Assembly: GCF_030386795.1 (NCBI RefSeq)
Contig: NZ_JANUQM010000006.1
Location: 64,601 to 128,600 of the forward strand
Source: Streptomyces sp. S.PNR 29
GTDB lineage: Bacteria > Actinomycetota > Actinomycetes > Streptomycetales > Streptomycetaceae
Reading direction: 5' to 3'
Length of the DNA: 64,000 nt
How positions within the stretch are numbered: the first letter of the stretch is position 1; every line of letters starts with the position of its first letter. Position numbers and translations under genes: made by a program. Below the pieces are notes generated by a model, which had not been told where the DNA came from, did no database searches, and worked only from the letters and a program-made list of their open reading frames with translations. This document shows positions 24,820-34,890 of the stretch, in pieces.

Positions 24820-26580
24820 TCAGCCCTTCTTGAGCACCAGCTCCGTGTTGCGGTCCACCGCGTCACCCGACAGGGACGTGCGCGCGCCCGGCGCGTTGAA
24901 GGACAGCTCGCGGTACAGCGCCGCCAGGCCCGTCTGGGACAGGTCGCCGAAGTCCGTGCGGTGCGGGGCCGAGGACTCGACGAGCGTGGTGAACAGCGAG
25001 AGCGTGCCGTCCTTGTTGTCCACCAGCTCGATGACCCGGGCGAGTTGCGGGTAGTCGACGTGGGAGGCGGTGGAGATCTCCCAGAAGGAGCCGCCGTCGG
25101 CGAAGGCGTGCGGGGTGATGTCGTTCTTGTGGATGTGGCCGTTCACCCAGGCGAGCACATTGCGGTGACGGCCGAGGACCGCCAGGAGGCGCTGACCGTC
25201 GTAGCGGCGCTCGTTCGGGCGGGCCGGGTCGGGGCGGGTGTTCGTCATCGTCCTGCTGGTGTGGTGGGAGAAGACGACGGCGTACGAGTCCTTGTTCTCG
25301 CGCAGGGTGCGCTCCAGCCAGCGCAGCTGGTCCGCGCCGATGGAGCCCTCGTAGTGACCGCCGGGGTCGGTGGTGTCGAGGCTGACGCCGATGACGTCGT
25401 CGGCGATGCGGAAGGCGTAGTACTGGGTGCCCGCGTCGAGGTTCGCCGAGGAGTAGCCGTGACCGACCGGGCCCAGGCCCCGGTACGCCGGGTTCAGGTG
25501 TGCCTTGAGGTAGTCGGCCGGGGTGAACGGGGCGCGCTTCTCGTCCGGGGTCACCGAGCGCATGGCGCGGGCGTGAGCCTTGAGGAAGTCGGCGTATCCC
25601 ACGCCCTGGCAGTCGGTGGCGTTCTTGATGGCGGCCTGGAGCTTCTGCGCCTCGGCGGCGGGCAGGCTCATCAGCTTCTTCCCGCCGATGGCGAGTTCGG
25701 TGAGGTAGGAGTCGCCGTGTGAGGCGTAGCAGCCCAGCGGCATGGAGTCGTGATTGCCGACCGTGGAGTACCAGGGCAGGTTCAGGCCGGGGCTGCGCGC
25801 CTCGCGGATCGCGGCCTTGAGGAAGCCGTCCAGCTGCGGGAAGCCGAGCTGCTTGTCGGCGTCGCGCACGGCCGCCTCGGGCTGCCAGTACTGCTTGAGG
25901 CCGCTGTTCTGGACGCCCTCGTAGCGGCGCGGGTCGCCGGAGTTGGGGGTGACGCGGCCGCCGCTCATGACCGTCAGGAACCACTCCAGCTCGGTCTTGG
26001 AGTTGTTGTCGCAGTTGTCGCCGGTGGTCATCGCGAAGTGCAGCGGTGCGCCGGTGACGGGGGCGCCCCGCAGCGCGTTGATCCGCTCCACGAGCGCGAT
26101 GGCGCCCTGCACGGTCAGCGCCTCGTGCGGCCGCCAGGCGTGCACGTCGGCGGAGCGCAGGTACTCCAGGCGCAGCGGGTGCTGGGCGTCGATGATGTGC
26201 AGGTCGGTGAGCTGTACGAACGCGGCGAGCGCGGTACGGCGTCCGGTGCGCCCGGACTTGGGGGCGGCCAGGTCGGAGCGCACGACGCGCTGCCAGCCGG
26301 GCCCGTCGCCGAGACGGCGGTAGCCGGAGCTGCCGCGCGGGGTGGCGACGGAGGCGAGGGTGGTGCCCTTGGTGTACGGCGCGAGCGGCGCCGCCGGTGC
26401 CTTGCGCGAGGCGGCGAGCGGCGCCTCGGAGGTGCCGTGGGTGGTGGTGGCGGCCTGGCTGTCGCTGGGCCGCAGGGCGTAGCCGACGCCCGCGGAGAGG
26501 GCCACCGCGGAGGTGGCGGCGAGGATGGAACGGCGGTGGACCCCGTGGGCGGAGCCGGCGACAGAGCGTGTGCGCGACAT
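24820..26580 (-). CDS. Tat-exported metallophosphoesterase (TIGR03767 type)
   Basis: Exported calcineurin-like phosphoesterase of 586 residues. The N-terminus carries a Tat signal (HRRSILAATSAVALSAG). Metal-site motifs occur in order: TDLH near residue 126, TGDN near 183, GNHD near 268, FSHH near 435 and GHIH near 480. These are the five blocks of a dinuclear metallophosphoesterase. The length and the RRLGDGPGW and LEYLRSADVHAWRPHE segments fit the actinobacterial TIGR03767 group, for which no substrate is established. The ribosome site GGGAGAG lies about 10 nt before the ATG. It may be co-transcribed with the serine hydrolase downstream. Phosphate scavenging is a guess. Confidence 0.86.
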   Translation of the reverse strand: MSRTRSVAGSAHGVHRRSILAATSAVALSAGVGYALRPSDSQAATTTHGTSEAPLAASRKAPAAPLAPYTKGTTLASVATPRGSSGYRRLGDGPGWQRVVRSDLAAPKSGRTGRRTALAAFVQLTDLHIIDAQHPLRLEYLRSADVHAWRPHEALTVQGAIALVERINALRGAPVTGAPLHFAMTTGDNCDNNSKTELEWFLTVMSGGRVTPNSGDPRRYEGVQNSGLKQYWQPEAAVRDADKQLGFPQLDGFLKAAIREARSPGLNLPWYSTVGNHDSMPLGCYASHGDSYLTELAIGGKKLMSLPAAEAQKLQAAIKNATDCQGVGYADFLKAHARAMRSVTPDEKRAPFTPADYLKAHLNPAYRGLGPVGHGYSSANLDAGTQYYAFRIADDVIGVSLDTTDPGGHYEGSIGADQLRWLERTLRENKDSYAVVFSHHTSRTMTNTRPDPARPNERRYDGQRLLAVLGRHRNVLAWVNGHIHKNDITPHAFADGGSFWEISTASHVDYPQLARVIELVDNKDGTLSLFTTLVESSAPHRTDFGDLSQTGLAALYRELSFNAPGARTSLSGDAVDRNTELVLKKG

Positions 26581-26847
26581 GGCGCTTTCTCTCCCCGAGT
26601 GCGAACGCGTCGGCAGTGGTCACGGGGGCCGCTGCCGCGAACCTCCCGCTCTCACTGGATCGTTGGCACCGGGAATGACCTGCGCGTAAACGCGGTGGCA
26701 ACGGGTGGCGCCGATCACCGTACGTGGATCTTGGACCACCCTGCGCGGCCACGGGCCGCTCCCCGAACGGCCGGGGAGCGGTCACGCACTGTTCACTTTC
26801 CGGGGTAGCGGAGGCATTTCCCCTCCGGAGTACCGGAGGGTGAAGGG

Positions 26848-27306
26848 CTATTCCTCGGCGAGCACGGCCCTCCCCGCCGCCGGCCGCTCCCGCCACAGCC
26901 GCAGCGCGACGTCAACGAGCCGCACGGTGTTCAGGCCGGGCAGGGCGTCCAGGTCCTGCCAGGCCGCCATGTCGGTGGAGCCGCCGACCTCGTACCGCAG
27001 TTCGCCGCCGACGACCCGGCCCTCGTAGACGAGCCGCACGCCGTGGTGATCGACGGTGCGGCCGAAACGGCCCGGGAACCTGCGGTGGGACGAGTCCACG
27101 CCGAGCAGCCCGGTGAGCTCGATGCGGTAGCCGGTCTCCTCCTCCACCTCCCGCACGACGGTGTCGTAGGGATCCTCACCGTGCTCCATCCCGCCGCCGG
27201 GCAGCACCCACTCGGGGGTGCCGCCGGGGCCCGGTGAGCGGGCGAGGAGCACCTGTCCGTCGCGGACGCACACGGCGTAGGCCGCCACCCTCAACTTCCT
27301 GCGCAT
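26848..27306 (-). CDS. NUDIX hydrolase
   Basis: Small cytoplasmic pyrophosphohydrolase of 152 residues that cleaves a nucleoside diphosphate linked to another moiety. The Nudix box GX5EX7REVEEETGY is complete: GGGMEHGEDPYDTVVREVEE then ETGY, residues about 37-60. Upstream VAAYAVCVRDGQVLLARS and PEWVLPGG are the usual first strands. It is probably a single gene; 267 bp separate it from the phosphoesterase downstream. The substrate could be an oxidised nucleotide, ADP-ribose or other; the specificity residues are not diagnostic. Confidence 0.88.
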   Translation of the reverse strand: MRRKLRVAAYAVCVRDGQVLLARSPGPGGTPEWVLPGGGMEHGEDPYDTVVREVEEETGYRIELTGLLGVDSSHRRFPGRFGRTVDHHGVRLVYEGRVVGGELRYEVGGSTDMAAWQDLDALPGLNTVRLVDVALRLWRERPAAGRAVLAEE

Positions 27307-27556
27307 TACGGGACGTTAACCCACCGACCCCGGCATGGGGCGGCGTTGGGCGACTTGTCACCTTCCAGGGCTGATGTCCGTAAACTGCATCGCGGGTTTT
27401 CCCCATACATGCATATCGATTCGGTCAACTCTCCCCAAACAATCGCCCCTTGCGTAAAGCTGAGCGGCCGTCCGGGATCGCATTCCGGACCGTTGCGACC
27501 AGGGCCGTTCAATCCCGGTCGCTCACCGCACGTTCCTTTACCTACAAGGGATGCCG

Positions 27557-30500
27557 ATGACCCTCACCCCCCAGAGCGATCCGATACCGGGCGCGAGACG
27601 CGTGGCCCGCATAGCCGTGGCCGCCGGTCTCGTGGCCGCGCTCTCCGCGGCGGGGCCGATACCCCTGGCCTTCGCCGGCGACACACAGCCCGTCAGCGCC
27701 GACCCCGGCGTCAAGTCCGCGCAGAAGAAGCTCGGCTCGGACGACGCGGCCCTGCTCGCCGAGGCCAAGGCCGACGGCGACAAGAACGTGACGCTGATGG
27801 TCGCCACCGCGCCCGGGCAGACCGAACAGGTCGCCGGACAGCTGGACGCGGTCAAGGGCGGCGTCGTGGGGCGGACCTACGACAAGCTCGGTTACGTCCG
27901 CGCCACCGTCCCCACCGCGAAGGCGGACTCGGCCATCGCCGCCGCCGCGAAGCTCTCCTCGGTGCACGGCATCGACCTGCGGGAGGAGATCCCGCTGGAC
28001 GACCCGAGCGTCGGCACCGCCAAGTCGGCGGCCAAGGCCGGCTACCCGGCGCCCGGCAGGAAGACGCCCGCCGAGAACCCGTACAACCCGTCCTTCGAGA
28101 CGGGTGCCGTCGACTTCGTCGAGGACCACCCGAAGGCGGACGGCCGCGGCATCACCATCGGCATCCTCGACTCGGGCGTGGACCTCGGCCACCCGGCGCT
28201 GCAGAAGACCACCACCGGCGAGCGGAAGATCGTCGACTGGGTGACGGCGACCGACCCCGTCGTCGACCAGGACAGGACCTGGCGCCCGATGGTGACCTCC
28301 GTCTCCGGGCCCACCTTCACCTACGGCGGCAGGACGTGGACGGCCCCGGCGGGCTCGTACCGGGTCAGCACCTTCCTGGAGTCGTACACCACGGGCGGTG
28401 ACGCGGCCGGCGACGCCAACCGCGACGGCGACACCACCGACTCCTGGGGCGTGCTGTACGACGCGGCGGCCGGGACCGTCCGCGTCGACCTGAACAACAA
28501 CCAGGACTTCGGTGACGACACGCCGATGAAGCCGTACAAGGACGGCTTCCAGATCGGCTGGTTCGGCACCGACAACCCGGCGACCGACGTCGCCGAGCGC
28601 CAGCCGTTCGTCGTCGAGATCCGCAAGGACGTCGTCTACAACTCGGCCGGCGCCAAGGCCGACTTCGTCAACATCGGCGTCATCGAGTCCGAGCACGGCA
28701 CGCACGTCGCCGGCATCACCGCCGCCAACGGCCTGTTCGGCGGGAAGATGAACGGCGCGGCTCCGGGCGCGAAGATCGTCTCCTCCCGTGCCTGCACCTG
28801 GACCGGCGGCTGCACCAACGTCGCGCTCACCGAGGGCATGATCGACCTCGTCGTCAACCGCGGCGTCGACATCGTCAACATGTCCATCGGCGGCCTGCCG
28901 GCGCTGAACGACGGCAACAACGCGCGCGCCGAGCTGTACACGCGGCTCATCGACACCTACGGCGTCCAGCTGGTGATCTCCGCGGGCAACTCCGGCCCCG
29001 GCGTCAACACCATCGGCGACCCGGCCCTCGCCGACAAGGTGATCTCGGTCGGCGCGTCCATCTCCAAGGCGACCTGGGCGGCCAACTACGGCTCGGTCGT
29101 GGAGAAGAAGTACGCGATGATGCCGTTCTCCTCGCGCGGCCCGCGTGAGGACGGCGGCTTCACGCCCACCCTGGTCGCCCCGGGCGCCGCGATCAACACC
29201 ACGCAGACCTGGCTGCCCGGCGGCCCGGTCGCCGAGGCGGGCTACTCCCTCCCGGCCGGCTACTCGATGCTCCAGGGCACCTCGATGGCGTCCCCGCAGG
29301 CCGCGGGCGCCTCCGCGCTGCTGCTGTCCGCCGCCAAGCGGAAGGGCATCGACCTGAAGCCCGCCACCCTGCGCACGGCGCTCACCTCCACCGCCGACCA
29401 CATCAAGGGTGTGCAGGCGTACGAGGAGGGCGCGGGCCTCATCGACATCGAGGACGCCTGGGACGCGATCCTCGACGGCGCCACCGCGCACGACTACACC
29501 GTGAAGGCGCCGGTCGACACCGCGATGGACGACAAGCTGAAAACTCCTGGCTACGGCACCGGCCTCTACGACCGTGAGGGCGGCCTGAAGGCCGGCCAGA
29601 AGAAGACGTACGAGGTCACCATCACCCGTACGTCCGGCGCGGACAAGGCGATCCGGCACGAGCTGGACCTGGAGAACAACGCGGGCGGCACGTTCCGGAT
29701 CGTCGGCTCCGACGAGGTGAAGCTGCCGCTGAACCAGCCGGTGACCGTCAAGGTCCAGGCCGCTCCGAAGTCCGCGGGTGTCAAGAGCGCGATCCTGGAG
29801 GTCGACGACCCGAGGACCGAGGGCGTCGACAAGCAGGTCCTGAACACGGTCGTGGTCTCGGCGCCGCTGAAGTACACCTTCTCCGCGTCGAACACCGTGC
29901 AGCGCAACAGCACGCAGCACTACTTCGTGACCGTGCCCGAGGGCGCGAAGTCGCTGGAGGTCGCGATCGGCGGGCTGAAGGACAAGAGCCAGACCCGGTT
30001 CATCGCCATCCACCCCTACGGCACCGCGGTCGACACCACCGGCACGCCGTACTGCTACAACAACTACCTCGACGGCAACGGCTGCAAGCCCGACGTGCGG
30101 TCCTACGCCGACCCGCAGCCGGGCGTCTGGGAGATCGAGGTCGAGTCGCGCCGCACCTCGCCGCTGCTCGACAACCCGTACAAGCTGGACGTCTCCGTCC
30201 TCGGCGCGGCCTTCGACCCGGAGACCGTGACCGTGCCCGAGGCCAAGGTCGGCACCCCGGCCACCGCCTCCTGGAAGGTGACCAACGGCTTCGCCGCGAT
30301 CGACGGCAAGCTGGCCGGCGGCCCGCTCGGCTCGGCCAAGTCGGCCCGTCCGACGATCAAGCAGGGCGAGACGCAGACCACCACGGTCGAGGTGCCGCAG
30401 GGCGCCAAGTCGCTGGACGTCGTCATCGGCGGCGTCTCCGACGCGGCGGCCGACCTCGACCTGGCCGTCTACGACGCCGCCGGCACGGAGGTCGGCAGCT

Positions 30501-30832
30501 CCGCCGACGGCGACTCGGAGGAGGCGGTCTCCGTCGCCTCGCCCGCCGCCGGTACGTACACCATCAGGGTCGTGGGCTACTCGGTGCCGGCCGGCTCCAC
30601 CGCCTACGACTACAAGGACGTGTTCTTCGCCGCCTCCCTCGGCACCGTCACCGTGGACGACGCGGCGGCGGTGAAGCTCGGCACGGGCGAGTCGGCGTCC
30701 GTCTCCGGCAGCGTCACCGCGCTGGCCGCCGCGCCCGAGGGCCGGGAGTTCTTCGGTCAGGTGCGGCTGGTGAACGCGCGCGGCACGGCCGCGGGCGTCG
30801 GCAGCGTGAAGATCGAGAAGGTCGTGCCGTAA
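27557..30832 (+). CDS. Large secreted subtilisin-like serine protease (S8, pyrolysin/TPP II type)
   Basis: Secreted protease of 1091 residues. The signal peptide is about residues 1-41, ending at PLAFA. A propeptide (LLAEAKADGDKNVTLMVATA...) follows. Catalytic residues are Asp in GILDSGVDLGHP near 205, His in ESEHGTHVAGI near 383 and Ser in GTSMASPQAAG near 576, with the oxyanion Asn in ISAGNSGPG. About 175 residues lie between Asp and His, against about 30 in subtilisin. This insertion is typical of pyrolysin and tripeptidyl peptidase II and here contains a calcium-loop-like DANRDGDTTD. The last 450 residues are beta-rich accessory domains, including a PPC-like module. The start at 27557 has AAGGG at a good distance. 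A terminator follows. Confidence 0.92.
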   Translation: MTLTPQSDPIPGARRVARIAVAAGLVAALSAAGPIPLAFAGDTQPVSADPGVKSAQKKLGSDDAALLAEAKADGDKNVTLMVATAPGQTEQVAGQLDAVKGGVVGRTYDKLGYVRATVPTAKADSAIAAAAKLSSVHGIDLREEIPLDDPSVGTAKSAAKAGYPAPGRKTPAENPYNPSFETGAVDFVEDHPKADGRGITIGILDSGVDLGHPALQKTTTGERKIVDWVTATDPVVDQDRTWRPMVTSVSGPTFTYGGRTWTAPAGSYRVSTFLESYTTGGDAAGDANRDGDTTDSWGVLYDAAAGTVRVDLNNNQDFGDDTPMKPYKDGFQIGWFGTDNPATDVAERQPFVVEIRKDVVYNSAGAKADFVNIGVIESEHGTHVAGITAANGLFGGKMNGAAPGAKIVSSRACTWTGGCTNVALTEGMIDLVVNRGVDIVNMSIGGLPALNDGNNARAELYTRLIDTYGVQLVISAGNSGPGVNTIGDPALADKVISVGASISKATWAANYGSVVEKKYAMMPFSSRGPREDGGFTPTLVAPGAAINTTQTWLPGGPVAEAGYSLPAGYSMLQGTSMASPQAAGASALLLSAAKRKGIDLKPATLRTALTSTADHIKGVQAYEEGAGLIDIEDAWDAILDGATAHDYTVKAPVDTAMDDKLKTPGYGTGLYDREGGLKAGQKKTYEVTITRTSGADKAIRHELDLENNAGGTFRIVGSDEVKLPLNQPVTVKVQAAPKSAGVKSAILEVDDPRTEGVDKQVLNTVVVSAPLKYTFSASNTVQRNSTQHYFVTVPEGAKSLEVAIGGLKDKSQTRFIAIHPYGTAVDTTGTPYCYNNYLDGNGCKPDVRSYADPQPGVWEIEVESRRTSPLLDNPYKLDVSVLGAAFDPETVTVPEAKVGTPATASWKVTNGFAAIDGKLAGGPLGSAKSARPTIKQGETQTTTVEVPQGAKSLDVVIGGVSDAAADLDLAVYDAAGTEVGSSADGDSEEAVSVASPAAGTYTIRVVGYSVPAGSTAYDYKDVFFAASLGTVTVDDAAAVKLGTGESASVSGSVTALAAAPEGREFFGQVRLVNARGTAAGVGSVKIEKVVP

Positions 30833-30849
30833 GTCCGGTACGGCACCGG

Positions 30850-30882
30850 GGGCGGGCGTCCGGTTCGGGCGCCCGCCCTTTC
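30850..30882 (+). terminator. Terminator after the subtilase
   Basis: Stem GGGCGGGCG (30850-30858) pairs with CGCCCGCCC (30870-30878) around an 11-nt loop, followed by TTTCTC. It lies just before the convergent stop of the next gene. Confidence 0.7.
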
Positions 30883-31620
30883 TCATTCGCAGCTCAGGGA
30901 GCGCGACTCGGGCAGTGCCTTGAGGATCCAGGCGCGTTCGCGGGCGATGTCCCGCTCGCCGACGGTCCACATGTCGGGGGAGGCGCCGTGGCGCGGGATG
31001 CCGACGAGCACGTGGTCGCCGGTGCGCAGCCGCGGGTCGACGTCCTGGCCCATGACGAAGGTGACCTCGTCCTTGCCCTCGGCGGGCTTGTAGGAGCGCG
31101 TCACCTCCAGGGTGATCCGCTCCTGCGCCGTGCCGGGCACCGGCTCGACGCCGGTCACGTCGCCCTCGGCGATGAGGCGGGCGCAGGCGACATAGCCAGG
31201 GGCGCTGAGGCCGGCGCCGCCACGGCTGTCCTGCTGGGCGCTGGCGCTGCTCGCGGAGTCGTCCGAGCCGCCCCCGGACCGGGCCACCAGCCAGCCCGTT
31301 CCGGTCACCAGTGCGCCGGCACAGGCCACGGCGAGGGCACCGAAGGCCACGGCGAGGAAGGGGCGGCGGCGTGGGCGGGGGGCTCGCACGGGGGCCGGTT
31401 CATCCGGTTTCCGCGTGTGCGTGAGGTCGGCCTCGGGGGCTTCGCCCAGCGCCCGCCCGATGATCCCGAGCTGCTCCCGCAGCAGGGCGACATCGGCCGC
31501 CGCCGACCGGCGCTCCGCCAGGAACGCGGCGTTCTCGGGTGCCTCGGGCGGCAGCGGCTCGTCGGTGAGCGCGGCCATCAGCGCGTCCACACCACAAGGC
31601 CCGTCGTGCTCGGCGGCCAT
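30883..31620 (-). CDS. Membrane protein paired with sigma factor (putative regulator)
   Basis: Protein of 245 residues with a cytoplasmic N-terminal part (about 1-85), one transmembrane segment (FLAVAFGALAVACAGALVTGTGWLV) and an extracytoplasmic C-terminal domain with two cysteines (VACARL and SLSCE at the very end). It starts 1 nt after the stop of the sigma-factor gene. That layout fits an anti-sigma factor, although no HxxxCxxC zinc motif is present and the N-terminal helices (FLAERRSAAADVALLREQLG) are only suggestive. The extracytoplasmic domain could sense the signal. The function is inferred from position. Confidence 0.65.
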   Translation of the reverse strand: MAAEHDGPCGVDALMAALTDEPLPPEAPENAAFLAERRSAAADVALLREQLGIIGRALGEAPEADLTHTRKPDEPAPVRAPRPRRRPFLAVAFGALAVACAGALVTGTGWLVARSGGGSDDSASSASAQQDSRGGAGLSAPGYVACARLIAEGDVTGVEPVPGTAQERITLEVTRSYKPAEGKDEVTFVMGQDVDPRLRTGDHVLVGIPRHGASPDMWTVGERDIARERAWILKALPESRSLSCE

Positions 31621-31621
31621 G

Positions 31622-32158
31622 TCACACCACCTCGTCCTCGTGCAGGCGGGCGCGCAGGGCGCGTACCGCCGTGTGCAGCCTGCTCTTGACCGTGCCCTCG
31701 GGGATCCCCAGCTCCTCGGCGATGCCGCGCACCGGCAGGTCGGCGTAGAAGCGCAGGACCAGGACCTGACGCTGGGTGTCGGGCAGCTCGTCCAGGCCCT
31801 GGGCGACGGCGAGGGAGAGCAGGCTGGTGTCCTCGCCGGAGGGGTGGGCCGACTGCCGCAGCGCGGCCAGGCGCTCGCCGAGCCGCTCCTGGCGGCGCTT
31901 GGCGCGGTGCCAGTCCATCGCCAGGTTGGAGGCGACGACCGCCGCCCACGCCGACACGTCCCGCGGCGCCTCGCGCCCGCTCGCGGCCCGTTCCAGCAGC
32001 CGCAGGCGTACCTGCTGCACCCCGTCCGGCAGGTCCGCCTGCGGCACCCCGCCGAGCGCGAGCACCGCCCGCACCCGGCGCTCCTGGTCCGCGTCCAGGG
32101 GATCGTCCCGTACCGCGTCCCCCTGGCCGCGGCGGGTCCTTCTGCGCAGCACAGCCAC
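31622..32158 (-). CDS. ECF-like RNA polymerase sigma factor
   Basis: Sigma-70 family factor of 178 residues with regions 2 and 4 only. The region 2-like part contains DVSAWAAVVASNLAMDWHRAKRRQERLGE. Region 4 contains LDELPDTQRQVLVLRFYADLPVRGIAEELGIPEGTVKSRLHTAVRALR, a clear helix-turn-helix. The GTG at 32158 is chosen for GAGGAGAGG just upstream; the open frame beyond it carries no family sequence. It is followed after 1 nt by the membrane protein that probably controls it. The target promoters and the inducing signal are unknown. Confidence 0.85.
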   Translation of the reverse strand: MAVLRRRTRRGQGDAVRDDPLDADQERRVRAVLALGGVPQADLPDGVQQVRLRLLERAASGREAPRDVSAWAAVVASNLAMDWHRAKRRQERLGERLAALRQSAHPSGEDTSLLSLAVAQGLDELPDTQRQVLVLRFYADLPVRGIAEELGIPEGTVKSRLHTAVRALRARLHEDEVV

Positions 32159-33518
<1,360 letters not shown>

Positions 33519-33535
33519 GCGTCCGTACGCCGTGG

Positions 33536-33566
33536 GGGGCGGTCACCGCGGGACGGTGACCGCCCC
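33536..33566. terminator. Bidirectional terminator between asd and the MFS gene
   Basis: Perfect 13-bp stem GGGGCGGTCACCG (33536-33548) with CGGTGACCGCCCC (33554-33566), loop CGGGA. The right arm lies inside the last codons and the stop region of the convergent transporter gene, so one element serves both directions. Confidence 0.75.
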
Positions 33567-34769
33567 TTCCGCATGCCCGGCCAGGGCGACCGCGGGCAGC
33601 GCGAGCAGTGCCAGTGCGGCGGCCAGGCACAGCACCTGTGGCAGGCCCGCGGCATCCGCCACCCGGCCGCCGGTGAAGGCGCCGAGGGCGATCGCCGTGT
33701 TGAACACCCCGGCGAACAGGCCCGACGCCGCCTCCCGGGCCTGCGGGGCGGCGGCCGACAGCCAGTTCTGCGCGGAGACGGAGACACCCCCGTACAGCAG
33801 GCCCCAGACGACGAGCAGGGCGGTCGAGGCGGCGAGCGAGCCGTCGGCGGGTACCAGCAGTGCGACCACCGTGCCGAGTCCGGCCGAGACGGCGAGCAGG
33901 GCGCGGCGCGGGTCGCGGGCCGCGAGAGCGCCGACCGCGAAGGTGCCGGCGACGCCCGCGACGCCGTAGCCCAGAAGCAGGGTGCTGATCAGGCCCGCCC
34001 CGGTGCCCGGCACGCGTTCCAGGACGGGGCGGACGTAGGTGTACGCGGCGAAGTGGCCGGTGACCAGCAGCGCCACCGCCAGCAGACCGCGGGAGACCTG
34101 CGGGAGCCGCAGCAGCCGGCCGAAGGTGGTGAGGCGGACCGGCCGCTCCGCCGGCAGCGGCGGCAGGGTCCTGGCCAGCACGCCCGCCGCGGTCAGGGCG
34201 AGCACGGACAGCGCGGCGAAGGACCAGCGCCAGCCCGCGAGCGCGCCGAGGAAGGTGCCCGCGGGCACACCGAGCACCGAGGCCACCGCGATCCCGCTGA
34301 AGATCACCGAGGTCGCCCGGCCGACCGAGGCCGGCGGCACGAGCCGTACGGCGAGCCCGGCGGCCACCGCCCACACCCCGCCGATGCACACGCCGACCAG
34401 GGCCCGGGCGAGAAGCAGGACGGCGAAGTCCGTGGCGAGCGCGCACAGCAGGTTGGCGGCGGCGAGCAGGAGCAGCAGTGCGCCCAGCATGGTCCGCCGG
34501 CCGGTGCGGCGGACGGCGACCGGCAGCAGCGGGGCGCTGACGGCGGCGAGCAGCCCGGGCAGGGTCACGGCGAGGCCCGCGGTGCCGGGCGAGACGCCGA
34601 GTCCCGCGCCGAGCGAGGTGAGCAGGCCGACGGGGAGCATCTCGGTGGTGACGACCGTGAAGGTGGCGGCGGCGAGGGCGAGCACAGCGGCCCAGGAGTG
34701 GCGGGGGGCGGGGGTGACGGATGTGTCCGGTCGGTCCGGTGAGGTGGTGTTCGGGGTCGTGGAGGACAT
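33543..34769 (-). CDS. MFS efflux transporter (SotB/YdhP-like)
   Basis: Proton-driven efflux protein of the major facilitator superfamily, 408 residues with twelve predicted helices. TEMLPVGLLTSLGAGLGVSPGTAGLAVTLPG at helix 1 is typical of the SotB/AraJ/YdhP drug or sugar exporters, and RRTGRRTMLGALLL is the MFS loop 2-3 signature. The substrate is unknown; members export arabinose, nucleosides or drugs. It is divergent from a LysR-type regulator at 34891, with a tandem operator between them. The last codons form half of the terminator hairpin shared with asd. Confidence 0.88.
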   Translation of the reverse strand: MSSTTPNTTSPDRPDTSVTPAPRHSWAAVLALAAATFTVVTTEMLPVGLLTSLGAGLGVSPGTAGLAVTLPGLLAAVSAPLLPVAVRRTGRRTMLGALLLLLAAANLLCALATDFAVLLLARALVGVCIGGVWAVAAGLAVRLVPPASVGRATSVIFSGIAVASVLGVPAGTFLGALAGWRWSFAALSVLALTAAGVLARTLPPLPAERPVRLTTFGRLLRLPQVSRGLLAVALLVTGHFAAYTYVRPVLERVPGTGAGLISTLLLGYGVAGVAGTFAVGALAARDPRRALLAVSAGLGTVVALLVPADGSLAASTALLVVWGLLYGGVSVSAQNWLSAAAPQAREAASGLFAGVFNTAIALGAFTGGRVADAAGLPQVLCLAAALALLALPAVALAGHAEGAVTVPR

Positions 34770-34821
34770 GCCCCCAGCCTTTTGCGCGGGCGGGTGCGGA
34801 ACAACGGCGAAGCGCTCACCC

Positions 34822-34869
34822 TTCTATGAGCAGGGCTCATCGATCTTCTATGAGCAGGGCTCATCGATC
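34822..34869. promoter_or_regulatory. Two tandem identical LysR-type operator boxes
   Basis: A 24-bp unit is repeated twice without a gap (34822-34845 and 34846-34869), with no mismatch. Each unit holds ATGAGCAGGGCTCAT, an inverted repeat ATGAGC/GCTCAT containing the LysR-family T-N11-A motif. The second box ends 27 bp before the lysR start. Dimers would bind on the same DNA face region 24 bp apart, as a LysR tetramer does. Confidence 0.7.
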
Positions 34870-34890
34870 GGCAAGGGAGGGCTGGGGGCC

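Noticed and set aside
27542-30970. Very long minus-strand open frame of over 1100 codons
   Set aside because: It lies antisense to the subtilase, is rich in Gly, Arg and Val with no family motif, and arises from GC-rich third positions of the real gene.
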